From positions 806,001-870,000 of the forward strand of contig CP036290.1 in NCBI GenBank assembly GCA_007750655.1: 64,000 nt of DNA, in the 5' to 3' direction. The notes beneath the pieces are model-generated. The model saw only the letters and a list, made by a program, of their open reading frames with translations, was not told the origin of the DNA and ran no database searches. The stretch comes from Rohdeia mirabilis (GTDB lineage: Bacteria > Planctomycetota > UBA1135 > GCA-002686595). Each line of letters opens with the position of its first letter. The first letter of the stretch is position 1. Made by a program: the position numbers and the translations under genes. Below, piece by piece: positions 6,539-17,419 of the stretch.

Positions 6539-8668
6539 TCAGAACAGCACCGTCAGGCCCTGGACCTGCGTCGTCCCGAGCGGGAACGTGACTCCATCGA
6601 ACGGAATCACCACACCCTGCACCAAAAGGCGCGTGCCCGAGCTCAGCCCCGGGTTGTAGCCGAACGGCAGACCCCAGCGGACCCAACCCTTCGTCGGGCT
6701 GACCGTGTGGATCCCGAGGTCGATGTAGTCGAGCAGGCTGTTGCCGATGTCGAGCGACACCAGGCCCGGCAGGACCGTCGGCTGCTCGGTCGTCGAGAGC
6801 ACGAGCCAGATCAGGTCGCGCGGGCGCCCCGACATGTAGACGTCGAGCCCGGCCGTCTGGACCCAGAACGACGGGTCGGACGGCTTCATGTCGAGCGCCG
6901 GCGTCTGCCGCGGATCCACCTGCACGAAGCTCGTCGTGACGCCGCCGGGGTTCGTGATGCGCACGGTCACCTGCCCGAGCTTCGAAACCGGACGCCAGTT
7001 CACTTTCAGCGTCGTGTCGTCGACGATCTGGTAGTCGAACGGCGTGACCAGGTCCACGCCGTCCACGCGCACGCCGGTGACGCTCGCGAAGTTCTGACCG
7101 GTGAACGTGATGACGGGCCAGGCGTCCGGCTCGAGCGCCAGCACCGTGTCCGGCGACACCGTCGCGACGATCGGCTCGGTGATGGGGGGCGTGTAGACGT
7201 CCAGACAGCTCTTCGACGTCACGGTGTTGCGGATCCGCGTGACGTTCGCCGGGTGGAAGTTCGGATCGATGTTGCTGATGCCGGCGAACGTGCACGTGTG
7301 GCAGTAGCTCATGATCGAGCCCACCGTGCAGGTCTCGAAGCCGTCGCAGTTCGCGTCGCAGTGGTCGACCGGCGGGCAGAACTGGTGGGTGTGGACTGCG
7401 TCGAAGATGTGGCCGGCCTCGTGGGTCGTCACGACGAAGTCCCAGTTCAGGCTGCTCTGGCCGGTGACCGGGAAGTTGGCGTTGCCGTTGATGGAACAGC
7501 ACGAACCCACGCCCCAGCTGTTGTCGCAGACCTCGTCGAGGTACGCCACGCCGCCGCCGCCCCAACCCGAGAGTACGAGCCCGAAGTCACCGAGGTTGTG
7601 CAGACCGCCGCTGCCCGACCAGTAGCTCTTCATCTCGGCGAGCAGCGAGTTCGGCGAGTTGCCCGAGAACGGGTCGGTCGAACCGCTCGTGTACAGCGCG
7701 AGGCTCGCCAGGTCCCACAGGCATCCGACCTGCTGTTCGTACTTGTCGCTGCAGGCGCCGATCAGCACGGTCGCGTAGTTGGTCGCGACCGTCAGGTTGT
7801 TGAACTCGAGGTAGTAGGCGTAGTCGGTCTCGATGACCGCTTCGGCGATGTAGAGCGTCTGCTGCAGCATCGCGGCCGGAGCGGGGGCCGGCGCGGGGCC
7901 GAAGACGAGGGCGCTCGAACCGCCGGCACCACCGGTCGCGCCGTCGCCGCCGAGACTCTCGACGGCGCCGCCGCTGTGACCCTGGCCTCCTTCGAGAGAG
8001 CCGCCGCCTGTACCTGCGCCACCATCACCCTCACCAACCGGCTTCTCCACGTGCCCCAGGTCCGTCCGCACGAACGGGCCGGTGATCTCGCGACCGTCGG
8101 CCGGGCGCGCTCCACAGGCGAAGCGCTGCTCGAAGCCGGGCCGACGCAGGCGCGCGTCCTCGACCCAGGCCACCTGCGTGCGCTCCCAACCCAGGTCCGG
8201 GTGGGGGCCGCACTGCAGGTGCACGGTGCGCCCGTTGTCGAGCCGCACCCAACCCCAGGTGCCGGCGGACGAGAAGGCCATGAACACGTCGGTGTTCGCG
8301 CGACCGGCCACGCGACCGCGCCACAGGGACAGGTCGGCCGAGCGCTGGCTCGCGATCGTGCCGACCACCTCGCCGTCCACGCGCAGGAGGCCGCCGCGGT
8401 CGTCGGGGAGGCGCACGCGCTCCAGTTCGAAGGCGGCCTCGAGCTCGCCCGGCAGCTGGGTCTCGACCAGAAGGACGCTCGACGACTCGGACAGCCACTC
8501 GAGCAGCTCCCCGTCGATGGTCATGTGCCGCTCGAGGTCGGGGACCAGCGGGAAGATCGCCGTGTCGCGACCGCCGAGGTCGGAGGCCGGAGCGGCCAGG
8601 GCGAAGGCGGAGAGGGCGACGGGGGCGAGAAGGGCGCCGGCGACGCGGCGCGCGAGGTTCGTGGACAT
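6539..8668 (-). CDS. Secreted metzincin-type zinc metalloprotease with IPT/TIG domain
   Basis: 709 residues starting MSTNLARRVAGALL, a signal peptide ending near APA. The N-terminal ~280 residues are a propeptide-like region, followed by an Ala/Gly-rich linker. The protease domain has the zinc motif HEAGHIFDAVH (His416, Glu417, His420, His426), the HExxHxxGxxH-type layout of metzincins, though the usual Gly is Asp here. GSIMSYCHTC follows in the position of the Met-turn, as in reprolysin-like (M12B) enzymes. Residues about 510-600 resemble an IPT/TIG immunoglobulin-like domain (VITFTGQNFASVTGVRVDG). The last ~110 residues are a beta module also seen in other secreted proteins here. Probably an extracellular or cell-surface protease; substrate unknown. 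Confidence 0.85.
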   Translation of the reverse strand: MSTNLARRVAGALLAPVALSAFALAAPASDLGGRDTAIFPLVPDLERHMTIDGELLEWLSESSSVLLVETQLPGELEAAFELERVRLPDDRGGLLRVDGEVVGTIASQRSADLSLWRGRVAGRANTDVFMAFSSAGTWGWVRLDNGRTVHLQCGPHPDLGWERTQVAWVEDARLRRPGFEQRFACGARPADGREITGPFVRTDLGHVEKPVGEGDGGAGTGGGSLEGGQGHSGGAVESLGGDGATGGAGGSSALVFGPAPAPAPAAMLQQTLYIAEAVIETDYAYYLEFNNLTVATNYATVLIGACSDKYEQQVGCLWDLASLALYTSGSTDPFSGNSPNSLLAEMKSYWSGSGGLHNLGDFGLVLSGWGGGGVAYLDEVCDNSWGVGSCCSINGNANFPVTGQSSLNWDFVVTTHEAGHIFDAVHTHQFCPPVDHCDANCDGFETCTVGSIMSYCHTCTFAGISNIDPNFHPANVTRIRNTVTSKSCLDVYTPPITEPIVATVSPDTVLALEPDAWPVITFTGQNFASVTGVRVDGVDLVTPFDYQIVDDTTLKVNWRPVSKLGQVTVRITNPGGVTTSFVQVDPRQTPALDMKPSDPSFWVQTAGLDVYMSGRPRDLIWLVLSTTEQPTVLPGLVSLDIGNSLLDYIDLGIHTVSPTKGWVRWGLPFGYNPGLSSGTRLLVQGVVIPFDGVTFPLGTTQVQGLTVLF

Positions 8669-9178
8669 GCTGTGTGGATGGGGCGGATGGGGGCGGACCA
8701 TCCTTGGTGGAACGACGAGCCCCCCGGGTTCCGGCCAGATCCCCACAAGCGCGCCGGTTTCCGTGGTGGGACGGGGGAGCACCGGGTGTGGGCCGGTATG
8801 GGGCCCAGAGCGGGGCGCACCGGCCGTGGGGCCGGCTGTGGGACGCCCGTCGGGCGTCGATCGGCAGCGGCTGGCCGTGGACGGGGAGGCCTCCGAGTAT
8901 CCCCCGCTCGGCCCGTTCGGGGAGGCGTTCGGTCGGTACCCCTGCTGGACCCGGGCGGCGACGGTCCCCGGGCTGTTGCCGGTGGTCTCGGCTCGTTCGA
9001 GCGGGGGGAGCGCGCCGGGTCCGTCCAGCGGCGTCCAGTCGGGCCGCGCTCGACTTCGGCGCTCCGAGCCACGCTGCGGCGCATCGGCACTCGGCCTCGC
9101 GACGTCGCCCGTCACTCCACCCGCCGCGCCGATCTGCGTCGCTCGAACGCGACCGAAGAGTGTCGACGCTCCGGCTCG
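8669..9178. other. Gene-free stretch upstream of the metzincin gene
   Basis: No protein with recognisable motifs, RNA gene or clear repeat was found here. It must contain the promoter of the leftward metzincin gene, but I could not pick out a convincing -10/-35 pair. Confidence 0.5.
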
Positions 9179-9529
9179 CGCCGCGCTCGAACGACGCGCT
9201 CGAACGCCGCGCTCGCACGCCGCACTCGAACGTCGCGCTCGCACGACGCACTTGCACGCCGCGCTCGCACGCCGCACTCGAACGTCGCGCTCGCACGCTC
9301 CACTCGCACGATGCACTCGAACGCCGCACTCGAACGCCGCACTTGCGCGACGCACTTGCACGACGCACTCGCACGCCGCACTCGAACGTCGCGCTCGCAC
9401 GACGCACTTGCACGCCGCGCTCGAACGTCGCGCTCGAACGCCGCACTCGAACGCCGCGCTCGAACGCCGCACTCGAACGTCGCGCTCGAACGTCGCGCTC
9501 GAACGTCGCGCTCGAACGTCGCGCTCGCA
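9179..9529. repeat. 13-bp minisatellite, 27 copies
   Basis: An uninterrupted array of exactly 27 units of 13 bp (351 bp), consensus CGNCGCRCTCGMA; examples are cgtcgcgctcgaa, cgccgcactcgaa and cgacgcacttgca. Substitutions occur at only a few positions, and every unit start checked between 9179 and 9517 stays in register. Because 13 is not a multiple of three and the unit has no stop, open frames run through it in several phases; these are not genes. It separates two leftward genes. Confidence 0.9.
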
Positions 9530-9636
9530 CGCTCCACGCCCGCGACGCGTCGCCGGCTGGTCCGCGCCGTCCGGCCCGACCCCGGAGCACCGCCGGGGTC
9601 CGCGATCGACGCCGCGGCCCACCCGCCGCCACCCGC

Positions 9637-10650
9637 TCAGCGCCGCATCGAATCCACGAACGGCTCGGGCGCGTCCTGGGCCGCCATGAACGCCGCGCGG
9701 TCGTGCACCCCGCGCCAGCCCTCGGCGATCAGCGCCTGGGCTACGATCCCGCCCAGCGTGTTGCCCGGACCCGGCAGCACCAGACGGTCGGGCGCGAACT
9801 CGCGCAAGAGGACGTGCAGCGACGCGGCCAGGTCGTAGGGCTCGGTCACCTGGGCGCCGAAGGTGTAGTCGCGCAGGACCTGCGTGTCCGCCGACCACGG
9901 ACTGTGGCGCCGGCCGGCCCCGTCGACGAGCGTCGCGTTCGGGCGCCTGAACTCGAGGTCCGCCAGCCGCTCGCGGGCCGCGTCGGACACGCTCGACACG
10001 AAGGGCGTGTGGTACGGCCCGTGTTGCATCAGCTGCAGCGGGTAGCGCATGCGGCCCAGCTCGAGCGGGGGCAGCGCGCGCTTGAGGTGCCGCACGCCTT
10101 CGTCGTCGCCGGCCAGCACGAGGTACCCGCCCAGGTCGATCGACAACAGCGCGTGGCCGTCCGACGACGCGAGCGCCTCGAGCACCCGCGCGCGCGCGGC
10201 GGGATCCGCGCGCCACTGCTCGTCCACGACCGGGTAGAGCAACTGCCCGCCGCCTCGCACCTCTTCCTGGAGCAGCGACATGACTTGCACGAGCCGCAGG
10301 CCGTCCGCGAACGACAGCGCGCCCGTGACGGCCAGCGCCGTGTACCAGCCCATCGAGTTGCCGGCCACGACGACGACCTCACCGCGTTCGCGCGCGGCGG
10401 CCGCGTCCAGCATCGAGATCAGGTAGATCAGCGGCGAGACGTTGGCGGGGCGCAGGTGCAGCGCGCCGCTGAAGCGCTCGGCCGTGTCGAGTTCGACCAG
10501 GCTCGGCAGGTCCAGCTCGCGGCGCAGTTCCTCGGCCTCGCGCACCCACGGGTGGTCCGCGGGCAGCGTGCGCATCGAACTTTCGACGTAGGACCCGCGT
10601 CCGGGGCACACGATCGCGAGGCGCATCGGTTGGTTCGTCGTCGCGCTCAT
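9637..10650 (-). CDS. Acyltransferase-fold protein (malonyl-CoA:ACP transacylase-like)
   Basis: 337 residues. The nucleophile elbow is GNSMG (Ser99) in EVVVVAGNSMGWYTALAVTGALSF, as in FabD-type acyltransferases, which use GHSxG. PGRGSY near the N-terminus corresponds to the FabD PGQGSQ loop, and QHGPYHTPF carries the probable catalytic histidine. It therefore probably moves an acyl group between CoA and a carrier or another acceptor; the substrate is not predictable. The start is supported by gaggag 8 nt upstream. It lies downstream of and parallel to the fused E1 dehydrogenase gene with 205 bp between, so the two may act on related acyl-CoA chemistry; this is only inference. Confidence 0.75.
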   Translation of the reverse strand: MSATTNQPMRLAIVCPGRGSYVESSMRTLPADHPWVREAEELRRELDLPSLVELDTAERFSGALHLRPANVSPLIYLISMLDAAAARERGEVVVVAGNSMGWYTALAVTGALSFADGLRLVQVMSLLQEEVRGGGQLLYPVVDEQWRADPAARARVLEALASSDGHALLSIDLGGYLVLAGDDEGVRHLKRALPPLELGRMRYPLQLMQHGPYHTPFVSSVSDAARERLADLEFRRPNATLVDGAGRRHSPWSADTQVLRDYTFGAQVTEPYDLAASLHVLLREFAPDRLVLPGPGNTLGGIVAQALIAEGWRGVHDRAAFMAAQDAPEPFVDSMRR

Positions 10651-10700
10651 CGGGTGCTCCTCATCGGTCGGGTGCTCGGCAACGCGGCACCGATCACGGC

Positions 10701-10760
10701 GTTCTCGACCACAGTGCCCTCGACCACGGCGCCCTCGATCACGGCGTTCTCGACCACCGT
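10701..10760. repeat. 15-bp tandem repeat, four copies
   Basis: Four 15-bp units (gttctcgaccacagt, gccctcgaccacggc, gccctcgatcacggc, gttctcgaccaccgt) with a partial fifth at the left, in the gap between the E1 and acyltransferase genes. Read leftward they encode ENAVI/EGAVV pentapeptides, but no start or domain supports a gene. Confidence 0.75.
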
Positions 10761-10855
10761 GCGAGCCACTGCTCGGGTGCGTTGCCACGTCATCTTCGCC
10801 TCTCCACGACCCAACGCCGCGCTGCGTGTGCTCGCAGGGTCCTTCGTCGCAGCAC

Positions 10856-13315
<2,460 letters not shown>

Positions 13316-13421
13316 CGGCGACCTCCGCGCGGGACCCTTCGACGCCGCGCACCGACGCCGCGGACGGGTCCCGGCATACTCGGCCCGCCGATCCCACTCG
13401 GACCCACGTCCCCGCGCCACC

Positions 13422-14576
13422 ATGCCGATCCACCGTTCGCACGCGTTCGCCGCCCTCCTCGCCCTGGTCGCCCTGGTCGCCGCGTCCTGCTCGAGCCCCG
13501 CACCGGTGTTCGAGCCGCAGCCCACCGTGCTCGAGGTCGCACACGCCGCGGGCGCGAAGCTCGGTGGCGCCGCACTGGGCGACGTGATGCCCGAACACCC
13601 CGGCCTCGAGATCGTCACGGTCTGCGTGGACGGTCGCGTGATCGTCATCTGGCGCGAGAAGGACCGCTGGCGCAGCGAAGTCGCGTTCCAGGCGTCGGGC
13701 GAACTGATCCAGGTCGCGGTCGGTGACCTGATCGCCAGTCACCCCGGCGACGAGATCCTCGCCGTGGGCATGGCCGAGGGCGACGAGGACTCGGGCGGTC
13801 CGGGCGCGGTGTGGCTCGGCACGCGGCATCGCGACCGCGGCTGGGAGGGGCGCCGGATCCTCGTGCCGGACGCGCTCCAGCACGCCGCGGTGATCGCGGA
13901 TCTCGACCCGACGCACGACGGTCTCGAAGGACTCACGAGCGGGTTCGACATGCGCCTGCACCTCTTCCGGATCGACGTGGACGAGGACGCCGTCGTGCAC
14001 GTGACGCACACGGACGCAGGTGCGCTGCCGGGTCCGGCCAAGGGCGCGTGTGCGCTGCGCGACGGGGACGGCGCGCTGATCGCCTGTTCGACGGGCGAGC
14101 TCGTCCAGACGGCGTGGTCCGACCAGGGCCTGCGTCCGAGCGTGCTGCTGAAGCACGAGAGCGGGCTCGCGCGACCGGCGGCGTGGTCCGACTTCGGCTC
14201 TTCCGGCGCGCACACCTATTCGGTGGCCACCGCCTCGGACTCGGGCGAGTTGCTCAGGTCCAACCTCTACGTCGGTCAGTGGAAGGCTCCGACGCTCGTG
14301 ATCGGTGTCGTCCACGACGAACCCAGCAAGCTGCGCGGGGCCGCCTTCGTCGCGCTCGAGGACGGCGGTGCGGCCCAGCACGTGGCCACATCCGGCTACG
14401 AGGGGCGCATCTCGTTGATCCCACTCGACGCCACCGAGCCCGGCTCCGCGATCGTCCTCGCCGACACCGGCCAGGCCCTGCACCACCTGGTGTCCGGCGA
14501 CGTGCGCCCCGACCGCCCCGGCGACGAGCTGGTGGCGGTGGGCTATGCGGGCGAGGTCTACGTGCTGTCGCGCTGA
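13422..14576 (+). CDS. Lipoprotein with FG-GAP/VCBS-like repeats
   Basis: 384 residues. The signal peptide (FAALLALVALVAASC) ends in a lipobox with Cys23-24, so the protein is probably lipid-anchored. The body has repeated GDVMPEHPGLEIVTV, GDLIASHPGDEILAV, ADLDPTHDGLEGL and GDVRPDRPGDELVAV segments, the degenerate FG-GAP-type blades of a beta-propeller. A surface binding or structural role is likely; no catalytic motif is visible. It is divergent from the fused E1 gene, with 106 bp between the starts. It resembles the propeller lipoprotein at 20575 in layout. Confidence 0.75.
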   Translation: MPIHRSHAFAALLALVALVAASCSSPAPVFEPQPTVLEVAHAAGAKLGGAALGDVMPEHPGLEIVTVCVDGRVIVIWREKDRWRSEVAFQASGELIQVAVGDLIASHPGDEILAVGMAEGDEDSGGPGAVWLGTRHRDRGWEGRRILVPDALQHAAVIADLDPTHDGLEGLTSGFDMRLHLFRIDVDEDAVVHVTHTDAGALPGPAKGACALRDGDGALIACSTGELVQTAWSDQGLRPSVLLKHESGLARPAAWSDFGSSGAHTYSVATASDSGELLRSNLYVGQWKAPTLVIGVVHDEPSKLRGAAFVALEDGGAAQHVATSGYEGRISLIPLDATEPGSAIVLADTGQALHHLVSGDVRPDRPGDELVAVGYAGEVYVLSR

Positions 14577-14784
14577 GGTCGCGGCGGCGGCGACGGTCCA
14601 CTGGGGTGCTGTCGAGCTCCGTTCCCGCCGCCGTGGCCACCGTCCACCGGCCCTTCCCGGGTCGCGCGCCGGGGTCCGCTAGAGTGGGTCGAGCGGCGCC
14701 ATCGGCCGGATCCGCCGGGGAGCGGACGCCGAAGCCCCTCGGCCGGCACCGCGCCCGCTCTCCGTCGACCCCAAGCTGCTTCCG

Positions 14785-17409
14785 ATGATCGCCGATCCGA
14801 GCTCCCGACCCACACTGGCCCGCGCGTTGCTCGGACTCGCCGCGGCGGCCCTGCTGCTGGTCGGTTGCGGTGACGACGGCGGTGAGTTCGCGCGGATCGA
14901 GGCCGACGCGGAAGCGCTCGAGGAGAGCGGCCCGCTCGGCCCCGTCGACCTGATGGGGGACCCGGACGCGGACGAGTTCGACGTCGAGGACGAGGACGGC
15001 GACCGCGTCGCGCTGTTCGGGGACGACGAGGAGGCGAGCGAGGCCGAAGAGGGCACCAGCGACGAGCTCGTGGTGCGCGTGATCACGGCGGACGGTGGCC
15101 CCGCGCTCGCCGCCGACGTCTACCTGTTCGAGCCGCGCGCCGCCGAACTCGAGCGCACGCTGTACGAGATGGGGGCCGGCCTCGCGGCCGAGGCGTTCCT
15201 CGAGCGCAACGGCTCGCGCGAGCGCACCGACGACGAAGGGCGCGTGCGCGTGGCGTCGTTCGAGCGCGCCGGTCTGGTCGGAGCACGCGCGGGCGGCGCC
15301 TGGGGCTCGGCGCGGGTGAACGCCGGCCAGGGCGAGGTCACGATCGTGCTCGAGCCCGACGTGCGGCTGCTCGTGCGCGTCGTCGGATCGGGCGGCGAGC
15401 CGCGCGTCGGCGTTCCGGTCGGTCTGTACGAGACCCGTCGCGGTCGCATCCGTTCGACGCGCGTCGTCGAGACGGGCGAGGACGGTCTGGCCGAGTTGCT
15501 GAACCCCTCCGACCTCTTCCAGCTCGGGCGCAACGACTCCGAGTGGCGCGCGTCCCTGGCGGTTCCGCTGTTCGAGCCGCCCACCGTGCTGATCGACCCG
15601 AACGCGCTGCCCGAGGAGCCGATCGAACTGGTTCTCGGTCCGACGGCGAGCCTGCGCATCGAGCTCGTCGAGGCGAACGGCGACCCGTTCTCCGGCCGCG
15701 GCACCCTGACCGTCTCGGCCGAGGGCTCGCGCTCGCGGCTGCCGTTCGAGATGCGCGTCGACGGCACGGCTTCCGTGGTGGTCCCGCACCTCGAACCCGC
15801 CGTGCCGCTGCGGATCGAGTTCCAGCGCGAAGGATCGAGCGCGGACTACGACCTGGACACCCTGGCGCCGCCCGTTCCGGACATCGAGGGCGAGGTGCGC
15901 TTCGTGCTCGTTCCCAGCCACCCCGTGCTCGTGGCGCGCCTCGTCGACGAGACGGGGGAAGGGCTCGTCGACCAGCGCGTCCTCTACCGCTTGCGACAGG
16001 CCACCGGGACGCCCGGCCAGAACGACCGCCGAGGACGCGATCGCGACACCGGCGAACGGGCCGTGACGACCGACGCGAGCGGCGTTCTGCGCGTCGACCT
16101 GCCCGACGACTGGCGCAACGGCGAGCTGACCTACGAGGGTCGTGTGCGCACGATCGCGGAGGGCGTGGACGACTCGGAACGCGCGGCGATCTTCGAGCTC
16201 ACTGGCCCGCTGCTGCCCGGCGACAACGACGTGGGGCGCGTGATCCTCTCGCCGCCGCCGACGCTGATCGCGGGGCAGGTCGTGGACGAACTCGGCACGC
16301 CGATCGAGGACGCCTCGATCACGCTCTTCCTCCAGACCGTCGACGACGAAGGGCGTCCGCGTTGGAACCGCATCGAGGACCTCGAGGATCGCACCGGTCA
16401 GGACGGCTTCTTCCGCATCGTGTCGTGGACGCCCGGGACTCCGCTCGGCGTGCGAGCCTCGTCGCGCGACCACGTGCGCGGCGAGATCGTGCCGTTCGCC
16501 GCGGGCGCCCAGGGTCTGGTGCTCGAGCTGATCGGCGCCGGTCGCATCGCCGGTTCGCTGCGGGTGCCGGACGGCGTGGACGCGCGACGATTCACCGTGC
16601 GCGCGGTCGCCGGGACGCCGCGCATGGACGACCTCGAACTGCTCGCGCGCGACGCCGTCGCCCGGACGAGTCCGCGGCGCGGCAACGGTGAGTTCGAGCT
16701 GAGCCGCATCGTTCCGGGCAGCTACACCGTCTACGTGGTCTACGCCGACCTGCCCGAGGTGCTCTTCGCCCTCGGCGGCGTCGAGGTCGAGGCCGGTGCC
16801 ACCACGCGCGACGAACGCTTGGATCCGATCGACCTGACCGGCGTCCTGCGCGTCTTCGACCTGCGCTTCCTGCAGCCGGACGGCGACGTCGTCCAGTGGG
16901 CGAACGTGCGTTGGCAGGTCGTCGGCGACGACGCCTGGAACCAGGCGCAGATGGGGCGCGACGGCCGCCTGTCGATCGTGGCCGACGCCGACATCATCGA
17001 CGTCCACGCGATCACGCGCGGCGTCGCTCCGACCCTGTTCTCCGGTGTCTCGCGCAGCGGCGACCTGACCTTCGATCCGCCGCTCGACGTCACGGTGCGC
17101 ATCGACGAGTCGCTGGTCCCCGATCCCGAGCTGTACCAGCTCAGCGTCACGATCGAACCGGTGGGGTGGAGCGGTGCTCGGACCACGGCGCAGATCGACG
17201 CGCGCGGCCGCGGGCGCTTCGCCTCGGCCGGGCCGGGGACCTACGTCGTGCGCTACTCGGTCGCACGCAAGGGACGCCGCGATCGCGGTCGCACGTTCGC
17301 GACCGATCCCCCGGAACGGGTCGAACTCGATCCGTTCGCGGGCGAGATCGTCCTGCGGCCGAAGGTTCCGCAGCAGGCGCTGGAACGCGCGGTCGAGCGC
17401 GCGCGCTGA
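14785..17409 (+). CDS. Large lipoprotein of carboxypeptidase-regulatory-like beta domains
   Basis: 874 residues. The signal peptide ends LLLVGC, a lipobox at about Cys28, and is followed by an acidic linker rich in Asp and Glu. The rest is a series of beta-sandwich-like segments of the carboxypeptidase-regulatory or prealbumin-like type, e.g. VARLVDETGEGLVDQRVLY, AGQVVDELGTPIEDASITLF and LLVRVVGSGGEPRVGVPVGL. Such G..v.d..G.pl..a.v modules are common in envelope proteins and lack enzyme activity. It shares this layout with the paralogue array from 49959 onward but is lipid-anchored rather than membrane-anchored. A -10-like tagagt lies about 100 bp upstream. Its stop is 10 bp from the converging gene's stop. 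Confidence 0.75.
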   Translation: MIADPSSRPTLARALLGLAAAALLLVGCGDDGGEFARIEADAEALEESGPLGPVDLMGDPDADEFDVEDEDGDRVALFGDDEEASEAEEGTSDELVVRVITADGGPALAADVYLFEPRAAELERTLYEMGAGLAAEAFLERNGSRERTDDEGRVRVASFERAGLVGARAGGAWGSARVNAGQGEVTIVLEPDVRLLVRVVGSGGEPRVGVPVGLYETRRGRIRSTRVVETGEDGLAELLNPSDLFQLGRNDSEWRASLAVPLFEPPTVLIDPNALPEEPIELVLGPTASLRIELVEANGDPFSGRGTLTVSAEGSRSRLPFEMRVDGTASVVVPHLEPAVPLRIEFQREGSSADYDLDTLAPPVPDIEGEVRFVLVPSHPVLVARLVDETGEGLVDQRVLYRLRQATGTPGQNDRRGRDRDTGERAVTTDASGVLRVDLPDDWRNGELTYEGRVRTIAEGVDDSERAAIFELTGPLLPGDNDVGRVILSPPPTLIAGQVVDELGTPIEDASITLFLQTVDDEGRPRWNRIEDLEDRTGQDGFFRIVSWTPGTPLGVRASSRDHVRGEIVPFAAGAQGLVLELIGAGRIAGSLRVPDGVDARRFTVRAVAGTPRMDDLELLARDAVARTSPRRGNGEFELSRIVPGSYTVYVVYADLPEVLFALGGVEVEAGATTRDERLDPIDLTGVLRVFDLRFLQPDGDVVQWANVRWQVVGDDAWNQAQMGRDGRLSIVADADIIDVHAITRGVAPTLFSGVSRSGDLTFDPPLDVTVRIDESLVPDPELYQLSVTIEPVGWSGARTTAQIDARGRGRFASAGPGTYVVRYSVARKGRRDRGRTFATDPPERVELDPFAGEIVLRPKVPQQALERAVERAR

Positions 17410-17419
17410 GGCCCGCGTC

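Noticed and set aside
9179-9529. CRISPR array
   Set aside because: Units are 13 bp and contiguous, without unique spacers, and no cas gene is nearby.
6434-9838. A 1134-codon open frame on the plus strand
   Set aside because: It is antisense to the well-supported metzincin gene and crosses the 13-bp minisatellite; composition is Arg/Val/Asp-rich, as expected of a mirror frame in GC-rich DNA, with no domain.
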